DNA of 64,000 nt from NCBI RefSeq assembly GCF_900113695.1, contig NZ_FOQH01000003.1, forward strand, positions 124,001 to 188,000. Reading direction: 5' to 3'. Of this stretch, positions 1-10,054 are shown piece after piece. Position 1 is the stretch's first letter, and every line of letters begins with the position of its first letter. The translations under genes and the position numbers were made by a program. Below the pieces are notes generated by a model. That model was not told where the DNA came from. It saw only the letters and a program-made list of their open reading frames with translations, and ran no database searches. This DNA is from Albimonas pacifica (GTDB lineage Bacteria > Pseudomonadota > Alphaproteobacteria > Rhodobacterales > Rhodobacteraceae).

Positions 1-331
1 AGCCGCCCTCGTTCGTTCCGTGCGCCTTGCCGGCGCCTGTCCGAGTCGCGCCTGTCGGCGCTTGGATCGCTTCATTCGTGCGATCTCTTCACAAAAGACG
101 GTAACATGCTGCGCGGCAAATTCAAATCCCCGAAGCCCGATTCGCGAAATCCGCGCGCCGGGCCGCCGTGCAGCCTGCGACTGTGCTGCGCCGCGGCAAT
201 TCCCTTGACGCGACGCAGCATGGGGCGGTATCCCCGGCTGTGCAGCAATATAGGGCTGCGCGCAGACCGCCACCCGACGCCCCCGAGTCGGCCCGGCGGA
301 CCAGAGACCCGAGCCCTCGAGGAGCCGCCCC
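1..331 (+). promoter_or_regulatory. phasin upstream region with TGC-rich PhaR-like motifs
   Basis: No credible coding sequence. The stretch carries repeated TGC-rich words: TGCTGCGCGGCA at 107-118, TGCAGCCTGC at 169-178, TGCTGCGCCGCGGCA at 184-198, and TGCAGC (241-246) followed by CTGCGCGCAG (256-265), the last a perfect palindrome. PhaR repressors of polyhydroxyalkanoate metabolism in Paracoccus and Rhodobacter bind TGC-rich sites ahead of phasin genes, so an operator role is likely by analogy. No -35/-10 pair can be assigned. The phasin ribosome-binding site GAGGAG lies at 319-324. Confidence 0.45.
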
Positions 332-763
332 ATGAACGCGATGTCCGACACCACCGCCCAGTTCGAGACCTTCGCCGCCGAGGCCCAGGCCAAGATGACC
401 GAATCGATGGAGAAGATGGCGAAGTCCTTCGAGGACGCCGCCGCCTTCAACCAGGCCAGCCTGGACGCCTTCATGAAGTCCGCCAACATCGCCATGAAGT
501 CGGCCGAGGAGATCAGCGCCGAGTCGATGGCCTTCTCCAAGAAGTCGATGGAGGAAGGCGTCGCCGCGACGAAGGATTTCGCCGCCTCCAAGTCGGTGAT
601 GGAGTTGATGGAGAAGCAGTCCGACTTCGCCAAGACCTTCTTCGACGGCTTCATGAAGCAGGCGACCAAGATGAACGAGATGGCCATGGCCGCCTCGAAG
701 GACGCGATGGAGCCGCTGGCCGCCCGCGTCTCGGCCGCCGCCGAGCTGGTGAAGCCGGCCTGA
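332..763 (+). CDS. phaP: phasin family protein
   Basis: Small (143 aa) amphipathic, Met/Lys/Glu/Ala-rich, almost entirely helical protein with no Cys or Trp and no signal peptide. Phasins coat polyhydroxyalkanoate granules in the cytoplasm and control their size. The repeated EKMAKSFEDA- and MKSAEEISAES-like helices and the length fit the Phasin_2 family. The ATG at 332 is preceded by GAGGAG with 7-nt spacing; an in-frame ATG at 341 is the only close alternative. The gene is monocistronic, closed by a strong terminator at 856-880, with TGC-rich candidate PhaR sites upstream. The PHA synthase is not in the window. The symbol is by family only. Confidence 0.85.
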   Translation: MNAMSDTTAQFETFAAEAQAKMTESMEKMAKSFEDAAAFNQASLDAFMKSANIAMKSAEEISAESMAFSKKSMEEGVAATKDFAASKSVMELMEKQSDFAKTFFDGFMKQATKMNEMAMAASKDAMEPLAARVSAAAELVKPA

Positions 764-855
764 TCGCGCGCGGCCCCCGCGCCCGAGGGGCGCGTCGGGG
801 CCCGCCATCCCGCTGCGTGCGCGGCCTTTTCGGCCCGACGCCTCGGATCGTGACG

Positions 856-880
856 AAAAGGGGGCCTCGGCCCCCTTTTT
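856..880 (+). terminator. intrinsic terminator after phasin
   Basis: An 11-bp stem, 856-866 (AAAAGGGGGCC) pairing with 869-879, tiny loop, ending in a five-T run at 876-880. Textbook Rho-independent terminator between the phasin and clpS. Confidence 0.85.
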
Positions 881-897
881 CATTTCTGCACGAGTCA

Positions 898-903
898 TAT
901 AAT
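898..903 (+). promoter_or_regulatory. perfect TATAAT -10 box just ahead of clpS
   Basis: TATAAT at 898-903 matches the -10 consensus exactly. The matching -35 position (about 875-880) falls in the T-run of the preceding terminator and is poor. Initiation would be near 909-911, right at the first ATG of clpS (912), leaving no leader for that start. Confidence 0.4.
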
Positions 904-911
904 ATCCAGCC

Positions 912-1403
912 ATGCGCACAGCGACGACGATGGGCTTGGCCGTGGACCACGACCGCGAAGCGAACCGGGACGACCTGACGGACGGCGCGCCGCCGACCCT
1001 GGCGGACGCCGCCGGCCGGACCTCTCCGCGCGCCGTTCCGGCGCGCGCCCTGCCCCCCGTCCGCGCGGGTCGACCCCGCGCGGCCGGCCCGAGCCGACCC
1101 TCGGACGATCCGGACGGCGTGCTGGCGGTCAAGCCGCGCACCCGCCCGCAGAAGCCATCGATGTACAAGGTCCTCCTGCTCAACGACGACTACACCCCCA
1201 TGGAGTTCGTCGTGCACGTGCTGGAGCGGTTCTTCGGCATCACCCACGAGCAGGCGGTCGAGATCATGCTGACCGTGCATCGCCGCGGCGTGGCGGTGGT
1301 GGGCGTGTTCTCCTTCGAGGTGGCCGAGACCAAGGTCACCCAGGTGATGGACTACGCCCAGCAGCACCAGCACCCCCTGCAGTGCACGATGGAAAAGGAA
1401 TGA
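912..1403 (+). CDS. clpS: ATP-dependent Clp protease adaptor ClpS
   Basis: Adaptor that delivers N-degron substrates to ClpA-ClpP in the cytoplasm. The C-terminal 85 residues are a full ClpS core: [17 protein letters not shown] (the Asn-Asp-Asp binding pocket), a [10 protein letters not shown] segment and a [14 protein letters not shown] end. At 163 aa it exceeds the usual 100-120 because of about 75 N-terminal residues rich in Ala, Pro and Arg. Other in-frame starts are ATG 930 and GTG 1119; the last gives a core-sized protein but lacks a good ribosome-binding site. A perfect -10 box at 898-903 suggests transcription starts about at the first ATG. clpA follows after 443 bp, the usual clpS-clpA order. 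Identity is secure, start is not. Confidence 0.9.
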   Translation: MRTATTMGLAVDHDREANRDDLTDGAPPTLADAAGRTSPRAVPARALPPVRAGRPRAAGPSRPSDDPDGVLAVKPRTRPQKPSMYKVLLLNDDYTPMEFVVHVLERFFGITHEQAVEIMLTVHRRGVAVVGVFSFEVAETKVTQVMDYAQQHQHPLQCTMEKE

Positions 1404-1846
1404 CGGGGGGAGAAGGAATGACGGGGCGGCGCGCGTGACGGGCGGCGCCGCCGCGACCTGACGCCGCTCCCCCCGACGCCCGCCGCGGCTCTCCCGCCCG
1501 GCCGCGCGCGCCTCTTGCGCCGCGCGCCCTCCATTCCCAGATACGCCGTTCTTCCAAGCCAGTCGGCCGGATCCGACACGGCGCGGGACGTTCCGCCCTT
1601 GAACCTCTCCCGCACCGCCGCGCCCAACGCGGCGCCTGCGCAATGAGCGTGTCCTGCCTGCCGCATGGGCGCCTTATCGCAGCGCGACCGCAAAAAAATG
1701 TGCGCGCGCTAACCCGCCCTTGATCCGATGCTGACAAAGCCGAAGTTTAGTGGTGCACTCAGGCCATGCCCGGGGCTGGAACCTCGGGCGGGCCGGATCG
1801 CAGCCGCGCCCAGCCGGGTGCGGGTCCAGGCGGAAAGGTGACGCGC
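1404..1846. other. clpS-clpA intergenic region, non-coding
   Basis: Nothing protein-like. It starts with a duplicated 14-bp word, AAGGAATGACGGGG at 1395-1408 and 1413-1426, which repeats the last codons and stop of clpS with an 18-bp period. A TTGATC at 1720-1725 might be a -35 element for clpA, but I find no good -10 partner. The clpA ribosome-binding site AAAGGTG is at 1834-1840. Confidence 0.5.
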
Positions 1847-4177
<2,331 letters not shown>

Positions 4178-4202
4178 GGCGCAGGCAGGACCGGATGCAC
4201 GA

Positions 4203-4233
4203 AACGCCCGGCGGGTCCCCCGCCGGGCGTTCT
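4203..4233 (+). terminator. terminator after clpA
   Basis: A perfect 13-bp stem, 4203-4215 with 4219-4231, and a 3-nt loop (TCC), then TTCT. It sits between convergent genes and can serve clpA; on the other strand it lies downstream of the 4316-5029 gene. Confidence 0.75.
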
Positions 4234-4315
4234 ACGTGGCGACCGCCGGCTCCGACCCGGAGGCGCGCTGTCCGGGAGGGTTCCGGCGGCGCGTCCCCCT
4301 CCTGATCCGGCCCGC

Positions 4316-5029
4316 TCAGTCCGGCGCGCAGCGCCAGGAAAGCTCGGCCAGAAGGGTCCGCGCCGCCTCGCCCTCGCCGGGGCCGACGATCAGGTTGAAG
4401 CGGTCGGTCGAGCCGTCGACCGAGACGCCCTCGACGCCCGAGCAGTAGACGACGCGCTGGGTCGGAACGTCGTCGACGCCGGCAGGGAACAATTCCCGCC
4501 AGCGCCGCTGGAGCCGCTGCAACCGCTCGGGCAAATCGGCCTTGTTCGGCGTGGCGGCGATGATCGCGGCGGCTTCCGGGTCCCAGCGGCGCTCGACCGC
4601 GCGGGCGCGCTTCTCGACCTCGGGGCGGTAGGGAACGATCACCTGGTCGGCGTCGCCGCGCTGGACGATCCGGGCGCCGACAGCGCCGGGGACCAGCCAG
4701 CCCGCATCGATGCGCAACGCGCTGGTCAGGACCCCGTGCTCGCCGTCGTCGCACCGCTCCGGCATCGGGTTCTGGCCCCGGACCAGCCGGCAGGCGTCGA
4801 GCGCGACCGTGCCGGCCGGCGCCCATTGCTGCACCGAGGCTTCGAGGCGCCGCGCGATCTCCTCGGTCGACAGCTCCGCCGCCTCCCGCACCTCCGGCGA
4901 GGCGAGGGCGCGCCGCTGCGCGACCCCCTCGCCGTCGCGGTCCAGCACCGCCGCCGCGGCCAGGATCGCGCCGAGCGCGACCGCCCCCGCAAGCGCCTGA
5001 CGACGCGTGGGCCGGGGCAGGTTCCTCAC
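4316..5029 (-). CDS. hypothetical membrane-anchored protein coupled to phhB
   Basis: Not recognised. 237 aa with an N-terminal basic stretch (PRPTRRQ) and one hydrophobic segment at about residues 12-29, so probably anchored in the inner membrane or exported. The rest is soluble, mixed in character, with three Cys (CRLVRG, RCDDGE, VVYCSG) and a fourth near the C-terminus (WRCAPD). The GTG start overlaps the phhB stop by 4 nt (GTGA), so translation is probably coupled. It is the last gene of a three-gene minus-strand unit. No motif links it to pterin chemistry; function unknown. Confidence 0.7.
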   Translation of the reverse strand: MRNLPRPTRRQALAGAVALGAILAAAAVLDRDGEGVAQRRALASPEVREAAELSTEEIARRLEASVQQWAPAGTVALDACRLVRGQNPMPERCDDGEHGVLTSALRIDAGWLVPGAVGARIVQRGDADQVIVPYRPEVEKRARAVERRWDPEAAAIIAATPNKADLPERLQRLQRRWRELFPAGVDDVPTQRVVYCSGVEGVSVDGSTDRFNLIVGPGEGEAARTLLAELSWRCAPD

Positions 5030-5319
5030 GCCATCTCGTCGATCGCCTGGGCCATCTTCACGTCGCGCTCGCTCAGGCCGCCGACGTCATGGCTGGTCAG
5101 GGTGACCTCGACGGTCTTGTAGACGTTCGACCACTCGGGGTGGTGGTCCATCTTCTCGGCGAGCAGGGCCACCCGGGTCATCCAGCCGAAGGCTTCTGAG
5201 AAGTCCTTGAACTTGAAGGTCTTGTGCAGGGCGTCGCGGCCCTCGACGACGGACCATCCGCCGTCCTGGAGGGTGGCGAGGGTGGTTTCGCGGGTGTCCG
5301 GGTCCAGCTTCGCGGGCAT
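5026..5319 (-). CDS. phhB: 4a-hydroxytetrahydrobiopterin dehydratase
   Basis: Pterin-4a-carbinolamine dehydratase (97 aa, normal length) that dehydrates the 4a-hydroxypterin left by aromatic amino acid hydroxylases. The hallmark [13 protein letters not shown] lies at residues 55-67 (His59, His60, Pro61), with the third active-site His at 77 in LTSHDVG. The ATG shares one base with the stop of the upstream acyltransferase gene, and its own stop overlaps the next gene. No aromatic amino acid hydroxylase is in the window. Such stand-alone dehydratases occur in many alphaproteobacteria, some linked to molybdopterin or folate metabolism. Confidence 0.93.
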   Translation of the reverse strand: MPAKLDPDTRETTLATLQDGGWSVVEGRDALHKTFKFKDFSEAFGWMTRVALLAEKMDHHPEWSNVYKTVEVTLTSHDVGGLSERDVKMAQAIDEMA

Positions 5320-6524
5320 CAGTCGTGCTCCTCGATCTCTCGGGTCAGGTCGGACTTGCGGAAGGGCGAGCGCTCGGACAGCCAGGCGATCTCATCGCCG
5401 ACCGCCTCGCGCTCCGCTTCCAGGTATTCCGCCACGGCGCGGCGGAAGCTCGGCTCGCCGATCCAGTGCAGCGAGTGGGTCTTCACCGGCAGGTAGCCGC
5501 GGGCGAGCTTGTGCTCGCCCTGGGCGCCGGCCTCCACCGTCTCCAGCCCCCGGGCGATGGCGAAGTCGATGGCGCGGTAGTAGCACAGTTCGAAATGCAG
5601 GCAGGGGTGATGCTCGGTGCACCCCCAGTAGCGCCCGAACAGGGACCGCCGGCCGATGAAGTTCAGCGCCCCCGCCACCGGCCGCCCGTCGCGCTCGGCC
5701 AGCACCAGCAGCACGTCGTCGCGCAGGCTCTCCTGCACCCGGTTGAAGAAGTCCCGGGTCAGGTAAGGCGAGCCCCACTTGCGGCTGCCGGTGTCCTGGT
5801 AGAAGCGCCAGAAGGCGTCCCAGTGCTCGGGCCGCAGGTCGTCGCCGGTCAGGGCGCGGATCTCGAGACCGGAGGCCGCGGCCTCGCGCCGCTCGCGCCG
5901 GATGTTCTTGCGCTTGCGGGAGCTGAGGTCGCCGAGGAACGCCTCGAAGTCGGCGTAGCCGCGGTTCTTCCAGTGGAACTGCTCGCCGGTGCGCTGAAGG
6001 AGGCCGATCTCGGCCCCCATCTCCCACTCCTCCTCGGTGCAGAAGGTCACGTGGAGGGAGGAGAGCCCGTTGCCCGCCGCGAGCTGCACCGCGCCCTGCA
6101 CCAGCGCCGAGACCACGGCCGCCGTGCTCTCCCCGGGCGCCGTCAGGAACCGCCGCCCGGTGGCGGGGGTGAAGGGCACCGCGCCCTGGAGCTTGGGGTA
6201 GTACTCGCCCCCGGCCCGCTCGTAGGCATGGGCCCAGGAGTGGTCGAAGACGTATTCGCCCTGGCTGTGGCCCTTGGCGTAGAGGGGCATGACCCCGATC
6301 ACCCGGCCGCCGAGCCGCGCCGCCAGGTGCCGCGGCGCCCAGCCGGAGCCGCGCCCGACCGAGCGGCTGTCCTCCAGCGCCTTGAGGAAACGGTGGGTCA
6401 GAAACGGGTTCTCGGGCGCGAGGCCGGGCGCGCCCTCGGGGTCGGCGCAGCGGTCCCAGTCCTGCGCGTCGATCTCGTCGATCGAGGTCAGGGCGGTGAT
6501 CTCGACGACGTCGGATCCGTCCAT
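5319..6524 (-). CDS. FemAB/GNAT-like acyltransferase (peptidogalycan biosynthesis family)
   Basis: 401 aa cytoplasmic protein of the COG3146/DUF482 family, which has a double GNAT-like fold related to FemAB aminoacyltransferases. Typical segments are [13 protein letters not shown] near the N-terminus, [14 protein letters not shown], the basic [15 protein letters not shown] helix, and [23 protein letters not shown] followed by [15 protein letters not shown] near the C-terminus. The true substrate of this family is not established. The ATG is preceded by GGGAGG with 7-nt spacing. First gene of the unit with phhB (1-nt overlap) and the 237-aa unknown. Confidence 0.85.
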   Translation of the reverse strand: MDGSDVVEITALTSIDEIDAQDWDRCADPEGAPGLAPENPFLTHRFLKALEDSRSVGRGSGWAPRHLAARLGGRVIGVMPLYAKGHSQGEYVFDHSWAHAYERAGGEYYPKLQGAVPFTPATGRRFLTAPGESTAAVVSALVQGAVQLAAGNGLSSLHVTFCTEEEWEMGAEIGLLQRTGEQFHWKNRGYADFEAFLGDLSSRKRKNIRRERREAAASGLEIRALTGDDLRPEHWDAFWRFYQDTGSRKWGSPYLTRDFFNRVQESLRDDVLLVLAERDGRPVAGALNFIGRRSLFGRYWGCTEHHPCLHFELCYYRAIDFAIARGLETVEAGAQGEHKLARGYLPVKTHSLHWIGEPSFRRAVAEYLEAEREAVGDEIAWLSERSPFRKSDLTREIEEHD

Positions 6525-6613
6525 GGGGCGCCTCCCGCGGTTTGGCCTGCCCTAGAGGATGGGAAGCGGGGCGGGCCGGTCAATGGGCCGGGCGGCGCGG
6601 TCCGGGGTCGCGG

Positions 6614-6634
6614 GCCCGCAGGCGCCCTGCGGGC
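6614..6634 (-). terminator. hairpin between glycerophosphodiesterase and acyltransferase genes
   Basis: A perfect 9-bp GC stem, 6614-6622 with 6626-6634, loop CGC, 32 nt after the stop of the 6666-7433 gene. No U-tract, so termination is only probable. The right half is part of a 23-bp word (6620-6642) that recurs exactly at 46002-46024. Confidence 0.45.
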
Positions 6635-6665
6635 GGGCCTGGCCGCGTCGCGCCCGGGGCGGTGC

Positions 6666-7433
6666 TCACGGGCGGTAGCCCTCGAAGGTGACGTTGTCGA
6701 CGTGGGGGCGGGCGGCGGCGTCCTCCTGCGGGCTGCGGGTGGTCCAGCACAGCACCGGCAGACCGGCCGCGCGCAGGGCCCGGGTGCGCCCGGTCGGAAG
6801 ATCCCGCCAGCGGTAGGAGCAGAAGCTGCAGCCCGAGGTCTCGAAGCTCGCCATCGCGCTCAGGTCGGCGCGCGCCGCGGGGGCGAGCCCCTCGCCGTCC
6901 GGGTCGCGGTCCCAGTCCATCGAGACGAGGCCCCGGGGGATCGCGGAGGCGTGGTCGTGGAACCAGGCGACGGCGCGGGGATCGAAGCTCATCACCGCCA
7001 CGGGGCCGCCGCCGGCGGCGAGATGCCCCTCGATCAGCTCGGCCGCGCGGGCCTCCAGGGGGCCGACGCCGACGGCGTCGTGCTGGCGCTTGATCTCCAC
7101 CAGCAGGGGGGCGCGGCCTGCCGCCTCCAGCGCCTGGGCGAAGCTGGGGATGCGGGCCTCGGGCGCGGCGCCGGTCAGCGCCAGCGTCCCCAGCTCGGCC
7201 GCCCTGCGCGCCCGCACCGGCCCGGAGGCGGCGGTCAGCCGGTCGAGCTCGTCGTCATGGAAGCACATCGCCTCGCCGTCGGCGGAGATCTGCAGGTCGA
7301 TCTCGCAGCCGTAACCGGCCGCGGCGGCGGCGCGGATGGCGGGCAGGGAGTTCTCGATCACCCCCGCGGCGCGGTCGTGCAGGCCGCGGTGGGCGATGGC
7401 GCGGTCGAGGAAACCGGCGGGGAGGGAGGGCAT
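6666..7433 (-). CDS. glycerophosphodiester phosphodiesterase family protein
   Basis: Hydrolyses glycerophosphodiesters to glycerol-3-phosphate and an alcohol. 255 aa with no signal peptide, so the cytoplasmic UgpQ-like type. Seen: AHRGLHD (His15), GCEIDLQ with the metal ligands Glu44 and Asp46, and CFHDDELDRLT (His59). Later blocks LLVEIK, AVMSFDPRAVAWFH and LPVLCWTTRS are usual for the family. The ATG has only a weak ribosome-binding site. Separated from the upstream RidA gene by a 155-bp spacer with a very long perfect inverted repeat. Confidence 0.88.
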   Translation of the reverse strand: MPSLPAGFLDRAIAHRGLHDRAAGVIENSLPAIRAAAAAGYGCEIDLQISADGEAMCFHDDELDRLTAASGPVRARRAAELGTLALTGAAPEARIPSFAQALEAAGRAPLLVEIKRQHDAVGVGPLEARAAELIEGHLAAGGGPVAVMSFDPRAVAWFHDHASAIPRGLVSMDWDRDPDGEGLAPAARADLSAMASFETSGCSFCSYRWRDLPTGRTRALRAAGLPVLCWTTRSPQEDAAARPHVDNVTFEGYRP

Positions 7434-7464
7434 GGCAACGGTCCGTCACGGGCGGAAAGGGAGA

Positions 7465-7536
7465 CAGGCGTCGCGCCGCCCCCCGCCGCCGCGGGGTGGG
7501 CGGGCGGGGCGGCGGCGGGGGGCGGCGCGACGCCTG
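7465..7536. repeat. 28-bp perfect inverted repeat with G-quadruplex motif in the loop
   Basis: Arms 7465-7492 and 7509-7536 are exact reverse complements (28 of 28). The 16-nt loop with the first right-arm base reads GGGGTGGGCGGGCGGGG (7493-7509): four G-runs separated by single bases, a canonical G-quadruplex motif on the plus strand. The same 17-mer occurs in the loop of the repeat at 58678-58737, and a similar C-rich one at 29202-29217. It lies between the RidA and phosphodiesterase genes. Confidence 0.8.
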
Positions 7537-7588
7537 CGGCAGGCGCCGTCCCCCGCATATCCCGGCGCGACGACAGCCGCGCGACAGC

Positions 7589-8053
7589 TCAGGCGATCTC
7601 GAAGATCGCCTCGATCTCGACGGCCACGCCGAAGGGCAGGTTGGCCACGCCGAAGGCCGAGCGTGCGTGCACGCCGGCCTCGCCGAAGACCTCGCCCAGC
7701 AGCTCGGAGCAGCCGTTCACCACCTTGGGGTGGTCGGGGAAGTCGGGGGTGGAGTTCACCAGGCCCATCAGCTTGACCACCCGCACCACGCGGTCGAGGT
7801 CGCCGTCGCAGGCGGCCTTGGCCTGGGCGATCAGCGACAGGGCGCAGAGCTTCGCGGCCTCGTAGCCGCCGGCCACGTCCATGTCCGCGCCGAGCTTGCC
7901 CTTCACCAGCCCGTCGGGGCCCTGGCTGACCTGGCCGGAGACGAACACCAGGTTCCCGGTCTTCACGAAGGGCGTGTAGGCCGCGGCGGGAACGGGCGGG
8001 TTGGGCAGGGTGATGCCGAGCTCGGCCAGGCGGGCGTCGATCTTGCCGGTCAT
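7589..8053 (-). CDS. RidA family protein
   Basis: 154 aa, the long YjgF/RidA subfamily. RidA proteins hydrolyse reactive enamine/imine intermediates from PLP enzymes; this longer subfamily often lacks a proven activity. Seen: TGNLVFVSGQVSQGPDG, DVAGGYEAAKLCALSLIAQAK and a VVNGCSELLGEVFGEAGVHARSA block. In canonical RidA an Arg in the C-terminal part binds the substrate carboxylate; here the Arg in HARSA is the likely counterpart. The ATG at 8053 has AAAGGA upstream; the earlier in-frame start (8101) overlaps hlyD and is rejected. It lies 44 nt behind the HlyD gene. Confidence 0.88.
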   Translation of the reverse strand: MTGKIDARLAELGITLPNPPVPAAAYTPFVKTGNLVFVSGQVSQGPDGLVKGKLGADMDVAGGYEAAKLCALSLIAQAKAACDGDLDRVVRVVKLMGLVNSTPDFPDHPKVVNGCSELLGEVFGEAGVHARSAFGVANLPFGVAVEIEAIFEIA

Positions 8054-8097
8054 GGGGGTCCTTTCGGGGGTTGGGCCCGGGGAGAACCCCCGGACGC

Positions 8098-10047
8098 TCA
8101 TTCCTCGCGCATCGAGTGGGCGAAGTAATCCATGAAGGGCTTCACCAGGTAGTTCAACGGCGAGCGGTCGTAGGTGCGGATGAACGCCTCGACCGGCATG
8201 CCGGGCACCAGGGTCTTGCCCTCCAGCTTGCTCTCCTCGCCCTCGTTCAGCGCCAGCTCGATCGGGAAATAATGGACGCCGGTCCGCTCGTCCACGATCG
8301 CGTCGGCCGAGACCTTGACCACATGGCCGTCGATCTCGGGCGTGGTGCGCGAGGCGAAGGCCGAGAAGCGCAGCGTCGCCTCCTGGCCGGGGAACACCTC
8401 GTCGACGTGCTGGGGCTCGATCCTCGCGTTGAACACGAAGTCGGCGTCCGAGGGCACGATGTACATGATCGGCTCGGCCGGCGTCAGCACCGCCTGCTGG
8501 GCGAAGACCTTGGAGTTGAAGACCGTCCCGGCGATCGGGGCGCGCACCTCCATGCGGGCGAGGCGCTCCTGCAGGCTGGCCAGCTGCTCGCGCACCTGGT
8601 TCTCCTGGTACTGGATGTCGCGCATCTGGGTGATCGCCTCCTCCCGCCGCTGGGAGCGGGCCTGCGAGATCTGGATCTCGATCTCGGTGGCGCGGCCCTC
8701 GGATTCGGCGACCGAGGCGATCAGCTCGCCGATCTGGCCCTCCAGCCGGGCCTGCTCGCGCTGCAGCGCCAGCAGGCGGTTGAGCTGCGCGAGACCCTGG
8801 TCGAACAGCTTCTGCTGGCCCTCCAGCTCCTGGCGGATCAGCTCGTCCTGGCGGCGGAGGGCTGCGATCTGCGCCTCGGCCCCCTCGACTTGGCGGTCGA
8901 TCTGGCCGCGGCGCTCGCCGAGCTGCTGGACCTGTTCGTCGAGGCTGTTGAGGCGTGCGTCGAACAGCGAGGTCTGGCCCTCGACCATCCGCTGCACGTC
9001 GTCGTCGGTCTGCGCCTTGGCCAGCAGGCGCTCGTCGAAGCGGATCTCCTCCCAGCCGTACTGCTCCGCCTCCAGCCGGTTGCGGCGGGCGACGAGCTCC
9101 CAGTACTGGTCCTCGAGGATGATCGCCTCGGAGCGGGGCAGGGTGTCGTCGAAGCGCAGCAGCACGTCGCCGGCCTCCACATGGTCGCCGTCGCGCACCA
9201 TGATCTCGCCGACCACGCCGCCATCGGGGTGCTGGACCACCTGCTCGCGCGTCTCCACGTCGACCTCGCCCATGGCGATGATCGCGCCGGCGATGTTGGC
9301 GAAGGCCGCCCAGGCGCCGAAGCCGCCGACCAGCAGCAGCACGCCGACGAAGCCGATGATCAGCGCCTTGCGCGCCGAGTAGCGCTGCGAGGCCTCGTCC
9401 GGGCCCAGCGGGGCGGCGGGGCCGCCCGCCGAGGGTCGGGCCGGCACGCCGCCGCCGCCGCCGCCGGGGGCGGGCGCCGGGACGTCGGCGCGGGGCTTTG
9501 CGGGCGCGGCCGGGTCCTTCGCCTCCTCCCGTTTCGCGGGGGGGCGGGAGGGCATGGCCATCGCGGGCGCCGGGGCGCGCTTGCGCGCCAGCACCGCCTC
9601 GCGCGCCGCCGCCGCGGCGGCGGAGGCCGCGTCGGGCGCGGGCGCGGCCTGCGGCTCCGGCGGGGCCGCAGGGGCGGGATCGCGCGCGGTCCCGGCGGCC
9701 TGCGGCGAGGCCGGTCGCTCCTGCGCGGCGCGGGCGGCGGCGAGCCGGGCGCGGGCCGCCGCCAGGGCCGCCGGATCCGCCGCAGGGCCGGCCTCGGTCG
9801 GGGTCGCGGCGGGGGTCTGCGAAGGCTCGGGCGAAGGCTCGGGCGAAGGCGCGGGGCCTGCCGCCGGGGCCTGCGGCTCGGGCGCGTCGGCGGTCTCGGC
9901 GTCGTCGGCCTCGTCGCGGCGGTGGCTCCAGGAGGGGGGCTCGGCGCTCTCGGCGAAGACGTTGAAGGCGTGGCGCCCGGTGTCCCCGGCGCCGCCCTTG
10001 GCCTCGCCCGGGCCGGTCCGCCGCTCGTCGCCCTGCATCTCGGTCAT
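8098..10047 (-). CDS. HlyD family type I secretion membrane fusion protein
   Basis: Periplasmic adaptor of a type I secretion system, linking the inner-membrane ABC exporter to an outer-membrane TolC-type channel. 649 aa against about 430-480 usual. Residues 1-222 form a low-complexity Ala/Pro/Glu tail on the cytoplasmic side, with PSPEPSPEPS repeats (12-bp DNA repeats near 9830-9860) and a six-Gly run; one membrane segment at about 226-250; then lipoyl halves around GEIMVRDGDHVEAGDVLLRFDD and VRAPIAGTVFN, a long Gln/Glu/Arg-rich coiled coil between them, and a PGMPVEAFIRT end. The ATG lies 7 nt after the ABC gene's stop, with GGAGAG upstream. No TolC or secreted substrate gene is nearby. Confidence 0.93.
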   Translation of the reverse strand: MTEMQGDERRTGPGEAKGGAGDTGRHAFNVFAESAEPPSWSHRRDEADDAETADAPEPQAPAAGPAPSPEPSPEPSQTPAATPTEAGPAADPAALAAARARLAAARAAQERPASPQAAGTARDPAPAAPPEPQAAPAPDAASAAAAAAREAVLARKRAPAPAMAMPSRPPAKREEAKDPAAPAKPRADVPAPAPGGGGGGVPARPSAGGPAAPLGPDEASQRYSARKALIIGFVGVLLLVGGFGAWAAFANIAGAIIAMGEVDVETREQVVQHPDGGVVGEIMVRDGDHVEAGDVLLRFDDTLPRSEAIILEDQYWELVARRNRLEAEQYGWEEIRFDERLLAKAQTDDDVQRMVEGQTSLFDARLNSLDEQVQQLGERRGQIDRQVEGAEAQIAALRRQDELIRQELEGQQKLFDQGLAQLNRLLALQREQARLEGQIGELIASVAESEGRATEIEIQISQARSQRREEAITQMRDIQYQENQVREQLASLQERLARMEVRAPIAGTVFNSKVFAQQAVLTPAEPIMYIVPSDADFVFNARIEPQHVDEVFPGQEATLRFSAFASRTTPEIDGHVVKVSADAIVDERTGVHYFPIELALNEGEESKLEGKTLVPGMPVEAFIRTYDRSPLNYLVKPFMDYFAHSMREE

Positions 10048-10054
10048 GCTCGCG

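Noticed and set aside
5325-7865. 846-codon plus-strand open frame
   Set aside because: Shadow of three convincing minus-strand genes (acyltransferase, phosphodiesterase, RidA).
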